64,000 nucleotides of DNA from Loktanella sp. IMCC34160 (GCF_004145845.1 NZ_SELP01000002.1:372001-436000); one strand, 5' to 3'; counted from the first letter of the stretch, positions 19,723 to 28,382 are shown. Notes: generated from the sequence alone by a model not told the origin. Numbers and translations are program-made.

Positions 19723-20850
19723 TCACAGGTCGGCGTGGAATTCCTCGATCAGGTGGGACACCACCGCCCGCATCTGCCCGTCGTGATCATCGCCCCGTGC
19801 CTCTGCCGCTGCGCAGACGGCCCGCTGGCGTTCGGCGCTGGTGCCGCCTTCGACGATGCCCATGACCTGCTCCAACTCGGTCGCGCAGCGCAGGACGCCC
19901 GCGTCTTCGGCCACCAGGTCTATTAGCTCGGACATGAGTTCCCGGAACGGCACGATCTCGGCGCGGCCAAAGTCGATCAACCCCTCGGTCACGCCATAGC
20001 GCTGCGCCCGCCAGCGGTTTTCGCCGATCAGGAATCGGTCATAGATGCGCCAGCGCTGGTTCTTCATCCGCAGGCGCCACAGCATCCGGGTCAGCGACTG
20101 GATCACGGCGGCAAGGGACAGGGTATGTTCCAGCCGGGGCTGCACATCGCAAATCCGTGCCTCGAGCGTGGGGAAGCGGGCCGAGGGGCGCAGGTCCCAC
20201 CAGATTTTCGAGCTGTCTTCGATGATGCCCAGATCAATAAGGGCCGACACCGACCGGTCGTATTCCCCCCAGCTTTCGAACTGCGGCGGCAGGCCGGTGC
20301 GGGGCAGGTTGTCGAAGACCGAGATCCGGTAGCTGGCCAGCCCGGTATCGCGCCCCTGCCAATAGGGGGACGAGGTGGACAAGGCCAGAAGATGCGGCAG
20401 GAAGTAGGACAATTGCCGCATCAGATCGGCCCGCAGGTCGTTGTCCCCCAACCCCACGTGCACATGCATCCCGCAGATCAGCATCCGCCGCACGACGCCG
20501 CCAAGGTCGCGTTGCAGGCTGTCATAGCGGTCCTTGCGAGTGTGGTGCTGGTCCTTCCAATCGGCAGAGGGGTGGCAGGACACGGCGATGGGCGCGAGGT
20601 TGTAGGTTTTCGCCACCCGCGCCACGGTTGCCCGCAGCCGCCGCAGGTCTTCACGGGCGTCGCCGATGGTGGCGCAAACCCGGGTTCCGATCTCGATCTG
20701 GCATTGCAGGAATTCGGGGCTGACCTGTCCTTCCAGCTCGGCCACGCAGGCCTCCATCAGACCTTCGGGCGCCTGGGCCAGTTGCAGGCTGTCGAGGTCC
20801 ACCAGCAGGTATTCCTCTTCGATCCCAAGGGTGAAATCCGGTTCCTGCAT
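19723..20850 (-). CDS. YbdK-type carboxylate-amine ligase (GCS2 family)
   Basis: A 375-aa ATP-grasp-like enzyme of the glutamate-cysteine ligase 2 family. The N-terminal [12 protein letters not shown] and the CGMHVHVGL motif are diagnostic. E. coli YbdK has weak gamma-glutamyl-cysteine ligase activity; the physiological substrate of the family is mostly unknown. It follows a small unknown gene by 62 bp, perhaps in one transcript. The start ATG 20850 has an AGGAGCA-like site upstream. Confidence 0.92.
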   Translation of the reverse strand: MQEPDFTLGIEEEYLLVDLDSLQLAQAPEGLMEACVAELEGQVSPEFLQCQIEIGTRVCATIGDAREDLRRLRATVARVAKTYNLAPIAVSCHPSADWKDQHHTRKDRYDSLQRDLGGVVRRMLICGMHVHVGLGDNDLRADLMRQLSYFLPHLLALSTSSPYWQGRDTGLASYRISVFDNLPRTGLPPQFESWGEYDRSVSALIDLGIIEDSSKIWWDLRPSARFPTLEARICDVQPRLEHTLSLAAVIQSLTRMLWRLRMKNQRWRIYDRFLIGENRWRAQRYGVTEGLIDFGRAEIVPFRELMSELIDLVAEDAGVLRCATELEQVMGIVEGGTSAERQRAVCAAAEARGDDHDGQMRAVVSHLIEEFHADL

Positions 20851-20912
20851 GGAGTGCTCCTGTCGTGGCTTTCAGACAGTTGAGCAGATGCGCCCCGCTC
20901 GGGCAAGCAAGG

Positions 20913-21332
20913 TCAGTCTGTTGGCGGGGCCGACAAAAGACTGTCGTCCGGTTCCAACCCCAAAAAATCAAAGGCTTCCTCTGCCGTGCGGAAGACCGCA
21001 AGTTCAGAGGGCAGTTGCCCGTCCGTCAGGCTTTGATACATGCGCCCGATTCCAAACGACAGGTCGTCCGGCGCCAGGATCGCGGCGCGGGTGCCCTTTG
21101 GCCGGTTCGCGTAATGCGGGATCTGGTGCAGCACCATCTGGAACATGGCCTTGAAGTCGATATCGAAGCCAGTCGCGGTGGTCATGTTCATCAGGATGCG
21201 CAGGTCCGGCGCATAGTCCGGGTCCTTGAGATATCTGTCGAAAGATTCGAGGTATTGGTCGGGCGTCACCTCGCCGCTGTAGGTGACGCACACAAGGTGC
21301 AGGTTAGGGTGAATCTTGTAGCTGACCGTCAT
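20913..21332 (-). CDS. Small unknown protein, STAS-like by pattern
   Basis: A 139-aa soluble protein that I do not recognise. The alternating strands and helices (HLVCVTYSGEVTPDQYLES, then RILMNMTTATGFDI) are like those of SpoIIAA/STAS-like domains, but no motif settles it. There is no signal peptide or membrane segment. It lies upstream of, and in the same direction as, the YbdK-type ligase gene. Confidence 0.68.
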   Translation of the reverse strand: MTVSYKIHPNLHLVCVTYSGEVTPDQYLESFDRYLKDPDYAPDLRILMNMTTATGFDIDFKAMFQMVLHQIPHYANRPKGTRAAILAPDDLSFGIGRMYQSLTDGQLPSELAVFRTAEEAFDFLGLEPDDSLLSAPPTD

Positions 21333-21380
21333 ACCCTAGGGGTCACAGCAATTCACAACATAATCAACCTAAAAGCGAAT

Positions 21381-21407
21381 GCGGCCGCAACGTTAGGTTG
21401 CGGCCGC
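21381..21407 (-). terminator. Terminator of mmsA
   Basis: A perfect 11-bp stem GCGGCCGCAAC / GTTGCGGCCGC with a 5-nt loop, 23 bp past the mmsA stop. On the minus strand it is followed by ATTCGCTTTT, a weak T-tract. Confidence 0.78.
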
Positions 21408-21429
21408 CCTGTTTTCGGGACTGGTTGGA

Positions 21430-22929
21430 TCAGTCCATGGCCTTGAAGTTGAACTCGCCGCCTTCCTTGATCCCCGAGGGCCAGCGCGAGGTGACCGTTT
21501 TCGTCCGGGTGTAGAAACGGAAGCTGTCCGGCCCGTGCTGGTTCAGGTCACCAAACATGGATTTCTTCCAGCCGCCAAAGGTGTGATAGGCCAGCGGAAC
21601 CGGGATCGGCACGTTGATCCCCACCATGCCGATGTTGACGCGGGCGGCGAAATCGCGGGCGGTGTCACCGTCGCGCGTAAAGATCGCGGTGCCGTTGCCG
21701 TATTCGTGGTCCATCGCCAGCTTCAGCGCTTCCTCGTAGGATTTCGCGCGGACGGTCGACAGAACCGGGCCAAAGATTTCCTGACGATAGATGTCCATGT
21801 CGGGGGTGACGTGGTCGAACAGGTGCGGCCCGACAAAGAACCCGTCCTCATACCCCTGAAGGCTGAAGTTGCGGTTGTCGACGACCAGTTTCGCGCCCTG
21901 TTCCACGCCCGAGTTGATCAGGCCAAGGATACGTTCCTTGGAGGCGGCGGTCACGACCGGGCCCATGTCCACATCGTTGCCAGCGGTATAGGGACCAACC
22001 TTCAGCGCCTCGATCCGGGGCACCAGTTTTTCGATCAGCCGGTCGGCGGTTTCATCGCCCACAGGAACGGCGACCGAGATGGCCATGCAGCGTTCGCCAG
22101 CGGCGCCATAGCCCGCGCCAACCAGCGCGTCGGCGGCCTGATCCATGTCCGCATCTGGCATGACGATCATGTGGTTCTTGGCACCGCCAAAGCACTGGGC
22201 GCGTTTGCCGGTCGCGGTCGCACGGCTGTAGATATACTGCGCGATCGGGGTGGAGCCGACAAAGGACACGCCCTGAATGATCTCGCTGTCAAGGATGGCG
22301 TCCACCGCTTCCTTGTCGCCGTTGACGACCTGGAAGCAGCCTTCGGGCAGCCCGGCCTCGACAAACAGTTCGGCCAGCATCATCGGGACCGAGGGGTCAC
22401 GCTCGGACGGTTTCAGGACCACGGCATTGCCGCAGGCCAGCGCCGGGCCGACGTGCCACAGCGGCATCATGGCCGGGAAGTTGAACGGCATGATCGACCC
22501 GACCACGCCCAGCGGCTGGCGCATGGAATACATGTCGATGCCGGGGCCGGCGCTGTCGGTGAACTCGCCCTTCAGCATCTGCGGCGCGCCGATGCAATAT
22601 TCGATCACTTCCAGCCCGCGCTGAAGGTCGCCCTTGGCGTCGGGGATGGTCTTGCCATGTTCGCTGGACAGAACTTCGGCCAGCTTGTCCATGTCGCGGT
22701 TCATCAGCGCGACCATCTTCATCATCACGCGGGCGCGTTTTTGCGGGTTGGTCGCGCCCCAGGCCACCTGGGCCGCCGCCGCGCGGGCGATGAAATCGTT
22801 GGTCTCGGCGGCGCTGGCCATGGCGCATTGCGCCTGCACCTCGCCCGTGGCCGGGTTGAAAACATCTGCCGTGCGGCCCGAGGTGCCGCTGACGACCTTG
22901 CCGTCGATGAAATGTCCGATCTCGCGCAT
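21430..22929 (-). CDS. mmsA: Methylmalonate-semialdehyde dehydrogenase (acylating)
   Basis: A 499-aa aldehyde dehydrogenase of the CoA-acylating MmsA type. It converts methylmalonate semialdehyde to propionyl-CoA at the end of valine and thymine breakdown. The N-terminal GHFIDGKVVSG, the MPFNFPAMMPLWH motif and the catalytic-cysteine region GAAGERCMA are characteristic. It is divergent from a LysR gene 135 bp away, with a palindrome (23039-23052) in between. The other valine genes are 2 kb away on the same strand. Confidence 0.96.
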   Translation of the reverse strand: MREIGHFIDGKVVSGTSGRTADVFNPATGEVQAQCAMASAAETNDFIARAAAAQVAWGATNPQKRARVMMKMVALMNRDMDKLAEVLSSEHGKTIPDAKGDLQRGLEVIEYCIGAPQMLKGEFTDSAGPGIDMYSMRQPLGVVGSIMPFNFPAMMPLWHVGPALACGNAVVLKPSERDPSVPMMLAELFVEAGLPEGCFQVVNGDKEAVDAILDSEIIQGVSFVGSTPIAQYIYSRATATGKRAQCFGGAKNHMIVMPDADMDQAADALVGAGYGAAGERCMAISVAVPVGDETADRLIEKLVPRIEALKVGPYTAGNDVDMGPVVTAASKERILGLINSGVEQGAKLVVDNRNFSLQGYEDGFFVGPHLFDHVTPDMDIYRQEIFGPVLSTVRAKSYEEALKLAMDHEYGNGTAIFTRDGDTARDFAARVNIGMVGINVPIPVPLAYHTFGGWKKSMFGDLNQHGPDSFRFYTRTKTVTSRWPSGIKEGGEFNFKAMD

Positions 22930-23038
22930 CGGTATCCTCCCTGATGGGTGCGCCCGCGCGGGATGGCGGGCGATGAAAACTGCCCCCCTTATAGCCTTGC
23001 AAATTTCCCGGTAGAAGCGCTAGCTTTCCAAAATGGTC

Positions 23039-23052
23039 TTGCATTTATGCAA
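23039..23052. promoter_or_regulatory. LysR-type operator candidate between mmsA and lysR
   Basis: TTGCA-TTTA-TGCAA is a perfect inverted repeat and contains the T-N11-A core of LysR sites. It lies 13 bp before the LysR start codon, in the divergent spacer to mmsA. That position suits autoregulation and control of mmsA. Confidence 0.55.
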
Positions 23053-23064
23053 AACGAGGGCGCG

Positions 23065-23982
23065 ATGCCGAATTGGGATGATCTGAAGGTGTTCCTGGCG
23101 GTTGCGCGGGCCGAAAGCCTGTCGTCTGCGGCACCTGTTCTGAAGATGGACCCGGCCACGGTCAGCCGCCGGATCGCGCGGCTGGAGGACGAGCTTGGCG
23201 CGGCGCTGTTCCTGAAATCGCCGCAGGGCTATGCCCTGACCGATCTGGGCGAACGGATGCGGGACCGCGCGGCCGAGGCCGAGGAGACCATGAAACTGGC
23301 CTTCGACGAGGGCCAGAAGACCACCGAGGGCCTGACCGGGCAGATCCGCATCGGTGCGCCGGATGGCAGCGCGAACTACATCCTGCCGCAGGTCTGCGCG
23401 ACGATCCAGAAGGCCAACCCGGGGCTGGAGATCCAGATCCTTGCCCTGCCGCGGGTCATCAACCTGTCCCGGCGCGAAGCGGATATGGCCATCACCGTAA
23501 GCCCGCCCGAGGCTGGGCGGCTGACCGTGCAGAAGCTGACCGATTATCACCTTCATCTGGCCGCCCACGCCGATATTGCCGCCAGGATCCGGACCATGGC
23601 GGACCTGAGGGGCGTGCCCACGGTCGGCTATATCCCCGATATGATTTTTGACCGGGAACTCGACTATCTGGGCGACCTTGGGGCAGGGGGGGTGCAGATG
23701 GCGTCGAATTCGGTCGCGGTGCAGGCGATGATGTTGCGGGCAGGCGGCGGCGTCGGGTTCATCCACGATTTCATCATGCCGGTGGCGCCGGAATTGCGCT
23801 TTGTCCTGACCGGCGATGTTGCCCTGACGCGGTCCTTCTACCTTGTCCGGCATGCCGCCGACCGGCGCAACGACCGGCTGAACCGGTTCGCGACCGCGCT
23901 GGCCACCGGCGTCCGGGCCGAGGTGGCCCGGCTGGAGGCCCGGGCCTTCGACCCAGAGGGCCGCGATCATTTGAGTGCTTGA
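23065..23982 (+). CDS. LysR family regulator, divergent to mmsA
   Basis: A 305-aa LysR-type regulator. The winged HTH is at about 4-62 (FLAVARAESLSSAAPVLKMD...TVSRRIARLEDELG), and the periplasmic-binding-like effector domain is at about 90-295. ATG 23065 with GAGGG upstream is chosen; ATG 23047 would overlap the operator palindrome. The divergent arrangement suggests that it controls mmsA and responds to a valine-pathway intermediate; this is inference from position. Confidence 0.9.
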   Translation: MPNWDDLKVFLAVARAESLSSAAPVLKMDPATVSRRIARLEDELGAALFLKSPQGYALTDLGERMRDRAAEAEETMKLAFDEGQKTTEGLTGQIRIGAPDGSANYILPQVCATIQKANPGLEIQILALPRVINLSRREADMAITVSPPEAGRLTVQKLTDYHLHLAAHADIAARIRTMADLRGVPTVGYIPDMIFDRELDYLGDLGAGGVQMASNSVAVQAMMLRAGGGVGFIHDFIMPVAPELRFVLTGDVALTRSFYLVRHAADRRNDRLNRFATALATGVRAEVARLEARAFDPEGRDHLSA

Positions 23983-24039
23983 CAGGATGGGCCGGACGGG
24001 GGGACGCTGGACCCATAACGAAGGTCAAGGAGCCCCATC

Positions 24040-24474
24040 ATGCTTGTTCAGCAAATCCTGAAAGCGAAAGCCAATGCCGGAATTTTGTCTGTCACCCCCG
24101 ACAGTTCGGTGCAGGACGCTCTGAAGGTGATGTCGGACAACCGGGTCGGGACCGTGGTGGTGTCCAAGGACGGCAAGAGCCTTGATGGCATCCTGTCCGA
24201 GCGCGACGTGGTACGCGAGGTGGGCCAGCGCGGCGCCCCGGTTCTGCAGGACCCTGTCAGCGCGATCATGACCGCCAAGATCATCACCGCAAGCGAAGAC
24301 CAGACCGCGCTGGCGATTCTGCGGGTCATGACCGAGAAGCGGTTCCGCCACATGCCGGTGATGCGCGACGGGGAAATGGTCGGCCTGATTTCCATCGGTG
24401 ACGTGGTGAAGGGACGGCTGGAAGAGCTGGCCATGGAACGCAATGCCCTTGAAGGGATGATCATGGGTCACTGA
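24040..24474 (+). CDS. CBS-pair domain protein
   Basis: A 144-aa protein made of two CBS domains (about 9-65 and 75-135), with motifs such as GILSERDVVREV and EKRFRHMPVMRDGEMVGLIS. Such stand-alone CBS pairs bind adenosyl ligands (AMP, ATP or SAM) and sense energy state; the partner is unknown. AAGGAG lies upstream of the ATG. It precedes coaD by 91 bp. Confidence 0.92.
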   Translation: MLVQQILKAKANAGILSVTPDSSVQDALKVMSDNRVGTVVVSKDGKSLDGILSERDVVREVGQRGAPVLQDPVSAIMTAKIITASEDQTALAILRVMTEKRFRHMPVMRDGEMVGLISIGDVVKGRLEELAMERNALEGMIMGH

Positions 24475-24565
24475 CCGCGCGTCAGCGCGGGCCAATGCCG
24501 CACTTGCAAAATGGCGCGCAATATTGTTGCGTGCGCATCAGCACCGCGTCGCTGAAAGGAAGATC

Positions 24566-25057
24566 ATGCGTATTGGCCTGTACCCCGGCACATTCGACCC
24601 GATCACGTTGGGCCATATCGACATCGTCCGGCGGGCCTGTTCGCTGGTCGACCGGCTGGTGATCGGCGTGGCGATCAACCGCGACAAGGGGCCCTTGTTC
24701 AATCTGGAAGAGCGGGTGGCCTTCATCGAACAGGAGGTCGTGCCGATCGGGGCCGACGTCGGGTGCGAGATTGTCGTGCACCCTTTCGAAAACCTGCTGA
24801 TCGACTGCGCCAATGATGTTGGTGCCTCGGTCATCATCCGTGGCCTGCGCGCCGTGGCCGATTTCGAATACGAATATCAGATGGTCGGGATGAATCGGGT
24901 GCTCGATTCCTCGATCGAGACGGTCTTTCTGATGGCCGAGGCGCGGCATCAGGCGATTGCCTCGAAACTGGTCAAGGAAATCGCCCGGCTGGGCGGGGAT
25001 GTTTCGAAATTCGTGACCCCCGCCGTGCGCGAGGCGCTGGAAGCCCGGCTGCGCTAG
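24566..25057 (+). CDS. coaD: Phosphopantetheine adenylyltransferase
   Basis: CoaD of 163 aa, the usual size. It transfers AMP from ATP to 4'-phosphopantetheine, the penultimate step of coenzyme A synthesis. The nucleotidyltransferase motif YPGTFDPITLGH is at 6-17 and the substrate-binding RGLRAVADFEYE segment is near 92. ATG 24566 has AAGGAAG upstream; the frame extends to 24524 without a ribosome-binding site. Its stop overlaps the convergent EndoU-like gene by 4 bp. Confidence 0.96.
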   Translation: MRIGLYPGTFDPITLGHIDIVRRACSLVDRLVIGVAINRDKGPLFNLEERVAFIEQEVVPIGADVGCEIVVHPFENLLIDCANDVGASVIIRGLRAVADFEYEYQMVGMNRVLDSSIETVFLMAEARHQAIASKLVKEIARLGGDVSKFVTPAVREALEARLR

Positions 25058-25617
25058 CCGAACTTGTTGTTGACCGCGGGGAAGGCGGTGACGACCGATC
25101 CGGATTGTGCCGACCCGACCCAGATTCTCTGGGTCCCGATCTTGGCCAAACCGACCCAGTTCAGACCGAATTTCGCTTTCATCTGCCGGTAGATGTCTGC
25201 CTCTTTCCCGCCGTGCGCGCCGGTGCCGAAGTGGCAATAGTCGGACCAGGCGTCGCGGATATAGTCCTTGGCCTGATTGATTGTCGTGCCAAACGGGAAG
25301 AACGTGCTGGTCTTGCTGTTACCGTAGATTTCCACATCGGCCTTGAAGACCCCGCTTCGGCTGTCCTGTTCTAACAGCCTGACGGTCATGGCACGGTTGA
25401 CGCCCGCGCCGATCAGGCGCCCGGCGGCATCCTGATTGAGCGCGAGCTGTCCGGCCGACATCGGCGCCCCGTTGCGGGTGAAGTAGTTGGTCAGGTGCAG
25501 GCCAGAATGGGTGTGCCCCCTTTGATCGCCGGTCATCATGTGCCCGTCAAAGGTGCCCGCGAATGTCAGAGCCGGCACGGTCACATTGCCCGGCTTTACG
25601 CCCAGCTTGTCAGTCAT
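25054..25617 (-). CDS. Putative EndoU-like (BECR-fold) nuclease
   Basis: A 187-aa soluble protein without signal peptide. By pattern it resembles bacterial EndoU nucleases: an N-terminal histidine cluster (RGHTHSGLH, His35/37/41), a strand-rich part with MTVRLLEQDSRSGVF, then Lys102 in KTSTFFPFG followed by a helix (INQAKDYIRDAW). It ends with SVVTAFPAV, a closing strand common in this fold. Two His and a Lys are the catalytic residues in EndoU proteins. Stand-alone occurrence, no visible immunity gene and no secretion signal leave its role open. AAAGGAT precedes the ATG. Family assignment is by eye only. Confidence 0.6.
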   Translation of the reverse strand: MTDKLGVKPGNVTVPALTFAGTFDGHMMTGDQRGHTHSGLHLTNYFTRNGAPMSAGQLALNQDAAGRLIGAGVNRAMTVRLLEQDSRSGVFKADVEIYGNSKTSTFFPFGTTINQAKDYIRDAWSDYCHFGTGAHGGKEADIYRQMKAKFGLNWVGLAKIGTQRIWVGSAQSGSVVTAFPAVNNKFG

Positions 25618-25676
25618 CTGAAAATCCTTTCGTGCAATAATGCGACAAGGCTATTCAGGTTGAGGTTGCAAAGCAA

Positions 25677-25705
25677 GAACGCCGCTGCGGGGGGCAGCGG
25701 CGTTC
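25677..25705 (-). terminator. Terminator of the first gap gene
   Basis: A perfect 12-bp stem GAACGCCGCTGC / GCAGCGGCGTTC with a 5-nt loop. It is 27 bp past the stop of the GAPDH gene and is followed on the minus strand by TTGCTTTG. Confidence 0.82.
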
Positions 25706-25731
25706 CAAATCTTGGTCATTCAGGCGTCTGA

Positions 25732-26733
25732 TCAGATCAGCTTGCCCATGGCGACAGCGGTGTCGCTCATCCGGTTGGAGAAGCCCCATTCGTTGTCATA
25801 CCAGGTCAGGATGCGGACCATGTTGCCGTCCAGAACCTTGGTCTGGTCCAGATGGAAGACCGAGGAATGCGGGTCGTGGTTGAAATCCGAGCTGACCAGC
25901 GGTTCGTCGGTATAGCCAAGGATGCCCTTCAACGGGCCATCGGCGGCGGCGATGATCGCGGCGTTGACCTCTTCCACCGTGGTGGCGCGGGCGGCTTCGA
26001 ACGTCAGGTCGACGACCGACACGTTCGGGGTGGGGACGCGGATCGCCACGCCGTCCAGCTTGCCGTTCAGTTCCGGCAGCACCAGACCCACGGCCTTGGC
26101 CGCACCGGTCGAGGTCGGGATCATCGACAGGGCGGCGGCGCGGGCGCGGTACAGGTCCTTGTGCATCGTGTCCAGCGTCGGCTGGTCGCCGGTGTAGCTG
26201 TGGATCGTGGTCATGAAGCCCTTGGTGATGCCGATGGCATCGTTCAGCACTTTGGCCACCGGCGACAGGCAGTTGGTGGTGCAGGAGGCGTTCGACACGA
26301 CGATGTCATCGCTTGTCAGCGTGTCATGGTTCACGCCGTAGACGATGGTCTTGTCCGCGTCCTTGCCGGGGGCAGAGATCAGAACCCGGCTGGCGCCGTT
26401 TTCAAGATGCGCCTGACAGGCTTCCTTGGAGGTGAAGATGCCGGTGCATTCCATGACGATGTCGATATGGGCCCAGGGCAGGTCCGCGGGGTTGCGGATT
26501 GCCGTTACCGCGATCGGGCCACGGCCCACGTCGATGGTGGTTTCCGTGGTGGTCACGGTCGCCGGGAACCGGCCGTGCACGCTGTCGTAGCGCAGCAGGT
26601 GGGCGTTGGTCTCGACCGGACCCAGATCGTTGATGGCGACCACTTCGATATCGGTGCGGCCCGATTCAATGATCGCGCGCAGCACGTTCCGCCCGATGCG
26701 TCCAAATCCATTGATGGCAACCTTAACGGCCAT
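25732..26733 (-). CDS. gap: Glyceraldehyde-3-phosphate dehydrogenase, NAD type
   Basis: A 333-aa type I GAPDH. It oxidises glyceraldehyde 3-phosphate with phosphate to 1,3-bisphosphoglycerate. The Rossmann loop INGFGRIGR (7-15) is followed by Asp36 (AINDLG), which binds the NAD ribose and favours NAD over NADP. The catalytic Cys151 is in SNASCTTNC and the C-terminus has [12 protein letters not shown] second copy with Ala36 lies 2 kb upstream. A palindrome close to TGTTAGCGCTAACA lies 31 bp before the start (26764-26779). Confidence 0.96.
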   Translation of the reverse strand: MAVKVAINGFGRIGRNVLRAIIESGRTDIEVVAINDLGPVETNAHLLRYDSVHGRFPATVTTTETTIDVGRGPIAVTAIRNPADLPWAHIDIVMECTGIFTSKEACQAHLENGASRVLISAPGKDADKTIVYGVNHDTLTSDDIVVSNASCTTNCLSPVAKVLNDAIGITKGFMTTIHSYTGDQPTLDTMHKDLYRARAAALSMIPTSTGAAKAVGLVLPELNGKLDGVAIRVPTPNVSVVDLTFEAARATTVEEVNAAIIAAADGPLKGILGYTDEPLVSSDFNHDPHSSVFHLDQTKVLDGNMVRILTWYDNEWGFSNRMSDTAVAMGKLI

Positions 26734-26763
26734 GTCGGTCTCCTTTCCGGGAGGTGATGTCGG

Positions 26764-26779
26764 ATGTTGGCGCTAACAT
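26764..26779. promoter_or_regulatory. CceR-like operator before the first gap gene
   Basis: ATGTTGGCGCTAACAT is a 16-bp palindrome with one mismatched pair. It resembles the LacI-family operator TGTTANCGNTAACA found before central-carbon genes in alphaproteobacteria. It is 31 bp upstream of the start codon. Related sites stand before the second gap gene. Confidence 0.55.
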
Positions 26780-26839
26780 TGCGATTTAAGCGGAAAGGTC
26801 AACCGCCTTTATGGGGTATTCGGGCCGGATCGGCGGGGA

Positions 26840-26980
26840 TCAGCGCCAGAATTTCAGGTATTCGATCAGGGAAACGCCCCAGCGGGCGAGTTGCAGGCCG
26901 ATTTCGGTCCCAATGCGCTGGTCGATAATGATCGCCACAATCAGCAAGACAAAAAGGATCAGGGCAAGACGGGTGGTCAT
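26840..26980 (-). CDS. 46-aa single-span membrane protein
   Basis: A short reading frame with ATG at 26980 and TGA at 26840-26842. The 46-aa product starts MTTRLALILFVLLIVAIII, one hydrophobic span (about 5-19), followed by an amphipathic helix ending in SLIEYLKFWR. The positive Arg4 and the acidic residue after the span suggest a small inner-membrane protein with its helix along the membrane. It lies 9 bp after the LuxR gene stop (26990) in the same direction, so it may be the last gene of that operon. The function is unknown. Confidence 0.6.
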   Translation of the reverse strand: MTTRLALILFVLLIVAIIIDQRIGTEIGLQLARWGVSLIEYLKFWR

Positions 26981-26989
26981 GGACCGGTT

Positions 26990-27535
26990 CTAACCCGCGG
27001 GATCGCCGCCGGATAGCCCCTTGCCGTGGCCCTCGGCGTTGGGTTGGAACTCCATCAGGTCGTCCAGAAGCAAGGACAACAGCTCGCCCCGGTTGCTTGC
27101 GCCGGCCTTGCGGTAGATCGCATTCAGATGTGACTTGACCGTGCCTTCGGCCGATCCGCGCAGGCGGGCGATATCGGCAATCGACAGGCCCTTGATCGTG
27201 AAATGGGCCACATCCCGTTCCGAAGGCGTCAGCCCCCAGCGGTCAAGATGCGCCTCGATCACCTCGTGCAGCGCCTTGGAGGCCTGCGACACCTGCCGTT
27301 CAAGATGGGCCGTGCGTTGCAGCATCCCCGACAGAACCCGGATTTCGAACAGGATGCCCGCAATCAGGGCGACCACCGCGATGAATTCGATGCCGAAGTG
27401 GCTGGTGAAGAACCCAGCCAGCCCCATTTCAAACCCATCCGCGACCACGTCGAACAGGAAGAAGGCGGCGCAAAGGGCCTGCGCCACGATCAGGAGCGAA
27501 ACAAACAAGGGCCTGTCGAAAATCGGGGTTTTCAT
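26990..27535 (-). CDS. Membrane-tethered LuxR-type regulator
   Basis: A 181-aa protein with two membrane spans (about 10-30 and 48-68), a short coiled coil (about 70-95) and a C-terminal LuxR/GerE HTH (about 102-160; recognition helix EGTVKSHLNAIYRKAG). It has no receiver or autoinducer domain, so the signal probably comes through the membrane or from a partner protein. Its start overlaps the cytochrome b561-type gene by 4 bp (ATGA), and a PepSY protein is encoded upstream of that. It may sense redox state with them; this is inference. Confidence 0.85.
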   Translation of the reverse strand: MKTPIFDRPLFVSLLIVAQALCAAFFLFDVVADGFEMGLAGFFTSHFGIEFIAVVALIAGILFEIRVLSGMLQRTAHLERQVSQASKALHEVIEAHLDRWGLTPSERDVAHFTIKGLSIADIARLRGSAEGTVKSHLNAIYRKAGASNRGELLSLLLDDLMEFQPNAEGHGKGLSGGDPAG

Positions 27536-28071
27536 TCCGCAATCGTAGCATTGGCCGGAACGGACTTGACACCTGTTATCATCGCCTGAGGCAAATTGAC
27601 ACCGGTGCGGCGGCTTTCCCAGACAACGGCAACAACATGCGCCACGACCGAGATTTCGGCCCAGGTGACAAAGACCTCGTGGGCCTCTTCAACCCATTCG
27701 ATCCCGAAATAGGCGTTGGTGGTCATCATGTAGCCGGTCGCTCCGATCACCAGCATGGCAGCCAGAAGGTTCAGGATCATCAAGGCACCAAGGGGCGTAT
27801 GCCCGAGGTGAACCCGGGTGCGCCCTGTCGCCATGTCCCCCATTTGCCCGACAACCCCGGCGCGGGTTGGCCAGAAACTCGAGAATCGGGCAAAGCGGGG
27901 CCCGACCAATCCCCACAGGATCCGGGCGCCGACCAGCCCCACGACGATGTATCCAAGGGTTTCGTGAAGGTCCTTTTCGGGATTCGTGAACAGGGCGTTG
28001 GCCGCGAAACACACGACAACGGTCCAGTGAAAGACCCGGACGAACGGATCCCAGATGCGGTATTTGGTCAT
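27532..28071 (-). CDS. Cytochrome b561-type membrane protein
   Basis: A 179-aa protein with four hydrophobic segments and the prokaryotic di-haem cytochrome b561 pattern. Candidate haem ligands are His15 (RVFHWTV), His36 (DLHETLGY), His in VHLGHTPLGA and His in VVAHVVAV. It opens with KYRIWDPFVRVFHW, the family's usual first helix. ATG 28071 has AAAGGAC upstream; the frame extends to 28134 without such a site. It lies between a PepSY gene and the membrane LuxR gene. It could pass electrons between quinone and periplasmic carriers. Confidence 0.9.
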   Translation of the reverse strand: MTKYRIWDPFVRVFHWTVVVCFAANALFTNPEKDLHETLGYIVVGLVGARILWGLVGPRFARFSSFWPTRAGVVGQMGDMATGRTRVHLGHTPLGALMILNLLAAMLVIGATGYMMTTNAYFGIEWVEEAHEVFVTWAEISVVAHVVAVVWESRRTGVNLPQAMITGVKSVPANATIAE

Positions 28072-28130
28072 GATTGCTGTCCTTTGAGATGGCAGGCCGG
28101 GCCGGGGCGGGCCCGACCCGGTTCCAACGA

Positions 28131-28382
28131 TCAATCGTTGTCGTTGCGGTCGACGATGTTGAAGTCGGCGTCGAGGAACAGTTCGAACTGTTCGCCATCC
28201 TTGAGGGCATAGACCTCGAAGTAACCATCTTCGGTCTTGATCCGGCGGACCTCATAGCCGTCGGCGACCATCAGTTCGGTGATCTGGGTGCGGATTTCGT
28301 CGGTCAGAACCGGCTCAGCGCCCGAGGCAAAGGCAAAGTTGGCAGGCCCGATCAGGGCGAGGGCGAGGATAAGTTTCTTCAT
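28131..28382 (-). CDS. Secreted PepSY-domain protein
   Basis: An 83-aa protein with a Sec signal peptide (MKKLILALALIGPANFAFA, cut near 19-20) and a single PepSY domain (EIRTQITELMVADGYEVRRI, then FEVYALKDGEQFELFLD). Such small periplasmic proteins often accompany membrane cytochromes or two-component systems and may modulate them. The start at 28382 has AAAGGA upstream. It is first in a transcript with the cytochrome b561-type and LuxR genes, 59 bp before the cytochrome start. Confidence 0.87.
   Translation of the reverse strand: MKKLILALALIGPANFAFASGAEPVLTDEIRTQITELMVADGYEVRRIKTEDGYFEVYALKDGEQFELFLDADFNIVDRNDND

Noticed and set aside
21535-22944. A 469-codon open frame antisense to mmsA
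   Set aside because: It is a shadow frame with no protein-like pattern; mmsA is certain.
23047-23064. An earlier ATG for the LysR gene beside mmsA
   Set aside because: It lies inside the palindromic operator and lacks a ribosome-binding site; ATG 23065 has GAGGG.
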